This document shows, piece by piece, positions 62,481-64,000 of a DNA stretch of 64,000 nucleotides (positions within the stretch are counted from its first letter, which is position 1; each line of letters starts with the position of its first letter). The stretch comes from Flavobacteriales bacterium (lineage in GTDB: Bacteria > Bacteroidota > Bacteroidia > Flavobacteriales_D > Sanyastnellaceae): NCBI GenBank assembly GCA_019694805.1, contig JAIBBG010000011.1, forward strand, positions 1 to 64,000. The letters run 5' to 3'. The notes beneath the pieces are model-generated. The model did not search any database and was not told where the DNA came from. It saw nothing but the letters and a program-made list of their open reading frames with translations. The position numbers and the translations under genes were made by a program.

Positions 62481-64000
62481 ATGAATGTTAGAATTTTCAT
62501 GGCTTCGGCCGTGATCCTGTCCGGCCTATGCCTTTTTTCCGGATGTAAACCCAAAAACATGAACAATGCCGTGAGCGCGGATGCTGCTACTAAAGCATTC
62601 GTACCACCCGGCCAGTATGATGAATTTTACAACTTTGTTTCGGGTGGATTCTCGGGACAAATGGCGGTCTACGGTATTCCGAGTGGTCGTTTGCTGCGCG
62701 TTATTCCTGTATTCTCTGTCGATCCTGAAAAGGGTTACGGTTATGCTGAAGAGACAAAAGGTATGCTGAATACTTCACATGGCATTGTTCCATGGGATGA
62801 TCTTCACCACCCGGAATTGTCACAAACCAACGGCGAGATCGATGGTCGATGGGTTTTTGGTAATGCGAACAATACACCACGCGTTGCTCGAATTGATCTT
62901 ACTACGTTCCGCACGGCTGAGATCATAGAATTGCCCAATAGTGCAGGTAACCACTCTTCACCATTTGCTACTGAAAACACAGAGTATGTGGTAGCCGGAA
63001 CTCGTTTCAGTGTTCCAGCTGATGATGTCAACGGGGATATTCCAATCTCTACATACAAGGAAAATTTCAAAGGATATATCAGTTTCATCTCTGTCGGAAA
63101 AGAAGATGGTGCTATGGATATCGCATTCCAATTGCAATGTCCAGGTGTGAATTTTGACCTTGCCCGAGCAGGTAAAGCAAAATCACATGGATGGTTCTTC
63201 TTCAGTTGTTATAACACGGAACAAGCGAATACACTGCTCGAAGTAAATGCATCGCAACGTGATAAGGACTTTATCATGGCTGTGAATTGGAAAAAGGCTG
63301 AAGAATATCTTGCTGCAGGCAAGGGTAGAAAAGTGAAAACTAAATATGCACATAACAAGTACGATGAAAACACCCATACTGCGGTATCAGAAATTCGTGA
63401 GGAAGTGACAGTACTTGATACACGTGAATTGAAGGATATCTGTTATTTTATTCCATGTCCAAAATCTCCACACGGTTGTGATGTGGATCCTACCGGCGAA
63501 TACATAGTAGGTAGCGGTAAACTGGCTGCAGTGATTCCAGTGTTCAGCTTTGACAAGTTGCAGAAAGCAATTTCTGATCAGGCATTTGATGGCGATTTTG
63601 ATGGAATCCCTGTTGTGAAATATGAAGCTGCACTGTATGGCGAAGTACAAAAACCAGGTCTTGGTCCTCTTCACACGGAATTTGATGGTCTGGGTAATGC
63701 TTATACTTCATTCTTCGTTTCCAGTGAAGTCGTGAAATGGAATATTCAGGAATTGAAAGTTTTGGATCGTGCACCAACTTATTATTCTGTCGGTCACTTA
63801 TGTGTTCCTGGTGGAAATACCCGTAAACCAAGTCCAAAGTATGTGATTGCGTATAATAAAATCACAAAGGATAGGTATCTGCCGACTGGTCCTGAACTTG
63901 CTCAAAGTGCGCAGTTGTATGACATCAGTGGAGATAAAATGACACTCATCAACGACTTTCCAACCATTGGTGAACCTCACTACGCGCAAGCCGCACCTGC
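62481..64000 (+). CDS. nosZ: Nitrous oxide reductase NosZ, clade II-like, 3' end beyond the window
   Basis: First 506 residues; the gene continues past the window edge. Reduces N2O to N2. The N-terminus has a Sec-type lipoprotein signal (SGLCLFSGC, Cys22) with no twin arginine, as in clade II enzymes. The beta-propeller with the CuZ site shows DDLHHPELS (His109-110), NGEIDGRWVFGNANN, KSHGWFFFSCY, SPHGCDVDPTGEYIVGSGKL, GPLHTEFDGLGNAYTSFFVS, GHLCVPGG and EPHYAQAAP, which supply the CuZ histidines. The CuA domain would lie downstream. ATG start, operon with the cytochrome. Confidence 0.95.
   Translation, partial: MNVRIFMASAVILSGLCLFSGCKPKNMNNAVSADAATKAFVPPGQYDEFYNFVSGGFSGQMAVYGIPSGRLLRVIPVFSVDPEKGYGYAEETKGMLNTSHGIVPWDDLHHPELSQTNGEIDGRWVFGNANNTPRVARIDLTTFRTAEIIELPNSAGNHSSPFATENTEYVVAGTRFSVPADDVNGDIPISTYKENFKGYISFISVGKEDGAMDIAFQLQCPGVNFDLARAGKAKSHGWFFFSCYNTEQANTLLEVNASQRDKDFIMAVNWKKAEEYLAAGKGRKVKTKYAHNKYDENTHTAVSEIREEVTVLDTRELKDICYFIPCPKSPHGCDVDPTGEYIVGSGKLAAVIPVFSFDKLQKAISDQAFDGDFDGIPVVKYEAALYGEVQKPGLGPLHTEFDGLGNAYTSFFVSSEVVKWNIQELKVLDRAPTYYSVGHLCVPGGNTRKPSPKYVIAYNKITKDRYLPTGPELAQSAQLYDISGDKMTLINDFPTIGEPHYAQAAP

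Noticed and set aside
1..64000. CRISPR arrays, insertion sequences, integrases, phage genes and toxin-antitoxin pairs
   Set aside because: No regular repeat-spacer array, transposase, recombinase or phage structural gene was seen on either strand. The only repeats are the terminator family and short intergenic repeats.

Overview
The window comes from a member of the Bacteroidota, probably an uncultured or environmental lineage. The evidence is three secreted proteins with type IX secretion (T9SS) C-terminal sorting domains, PKD, Reeler-like and Calx-beta-like adhesion modules, a menaquinone-type UbiE/MenG, LytTR and beta-propeller sensor signalling, a promoter with the Bacteroidota -33/-7 form, weak Shine-Dalgarno signals and moderate G+C. 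Class or order cannot be fixed from the sequence.

Layout. 0.1-9.5 kb is accessory-like. It holds a large repetitive T9SS adhesin, a propeller histidine kinase with its LytTR regulator, and a secreted protein. The last three sit between repeat-rich intergenic regions containing an exact 55-bp duplication, ECF-sigma-like promoter motifs and strong terminators with no reading frame between them; I read these as candidate small-RNA genes. 9.5-14 kb (minus strand) has an alpha/beta hydrolase, a polytopic membrane protein, an amino-acid permease and a tiny Cys/Lys-rich protein. 14.2-18.9 kb is an overlapping operon: CvfB-like S1 protein, polysaccharide deacetylase, methyltransferase and MBOAT acyltransferase, suggesting surface glycan modification. 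19-30 kb is a dense plus-strand run of core metabolism and envelope genes: aminotransferase, heptose kinase, UbiE/MenG, AroA, CotH-like lipoprotein, LpxD, O-methyltransferase, secreted protein, orphan histidine kinase and GpmI. 30-40 kb holds an Lhr-like helicase, a TPR protein, a three-gene surface-polysaccharide operon (Gfo/Idh/MocA oxidoreductase, flippase, GNAT/FemAB-like), a patatin fused to an outer-membrane barrel, and a BtuF-like metal receptor. 40-54 kb has dnaK, a 1600-residue T9SS protein, mscL, an MMPL/RND exporter, a glycosyltransferase, tRNA-His, an alpha-oxoamine synthase and a ferritin-like di-iron protein. 54-60 kb has GDPD, a TlpA-like thioredoxin lipoprotein, a T9SS protein and the LemA/M48 protease pair.

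The right edge (59.8-64 kb) is the start of a nitrous-oxide respiration locus. A Crp/Fnr-type regulator and a 407-residue heme-copper-oxidase-like membrane protein run leftwards; a c-type cytochrome lipoprotein and a clade-II-like nosZ run rightwards. nosZ is cut by the window end and continues beyond it.

The observations most worth following are the paired small-RNA candidates at 2.99-3.39 kb, whose promoter boxes and RNA bodies are conserved while the promoter spacers differ; the dnaK upstream region, with four copies of an 8-bp motif and a sigma-54-like box; the nos locus with its unusual membrane partner; and a terminator whose T-tract runs directly into the next start codon at 53.65 kb. 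At least seven genes lack a usable ATG and must start at TTG or GTG.
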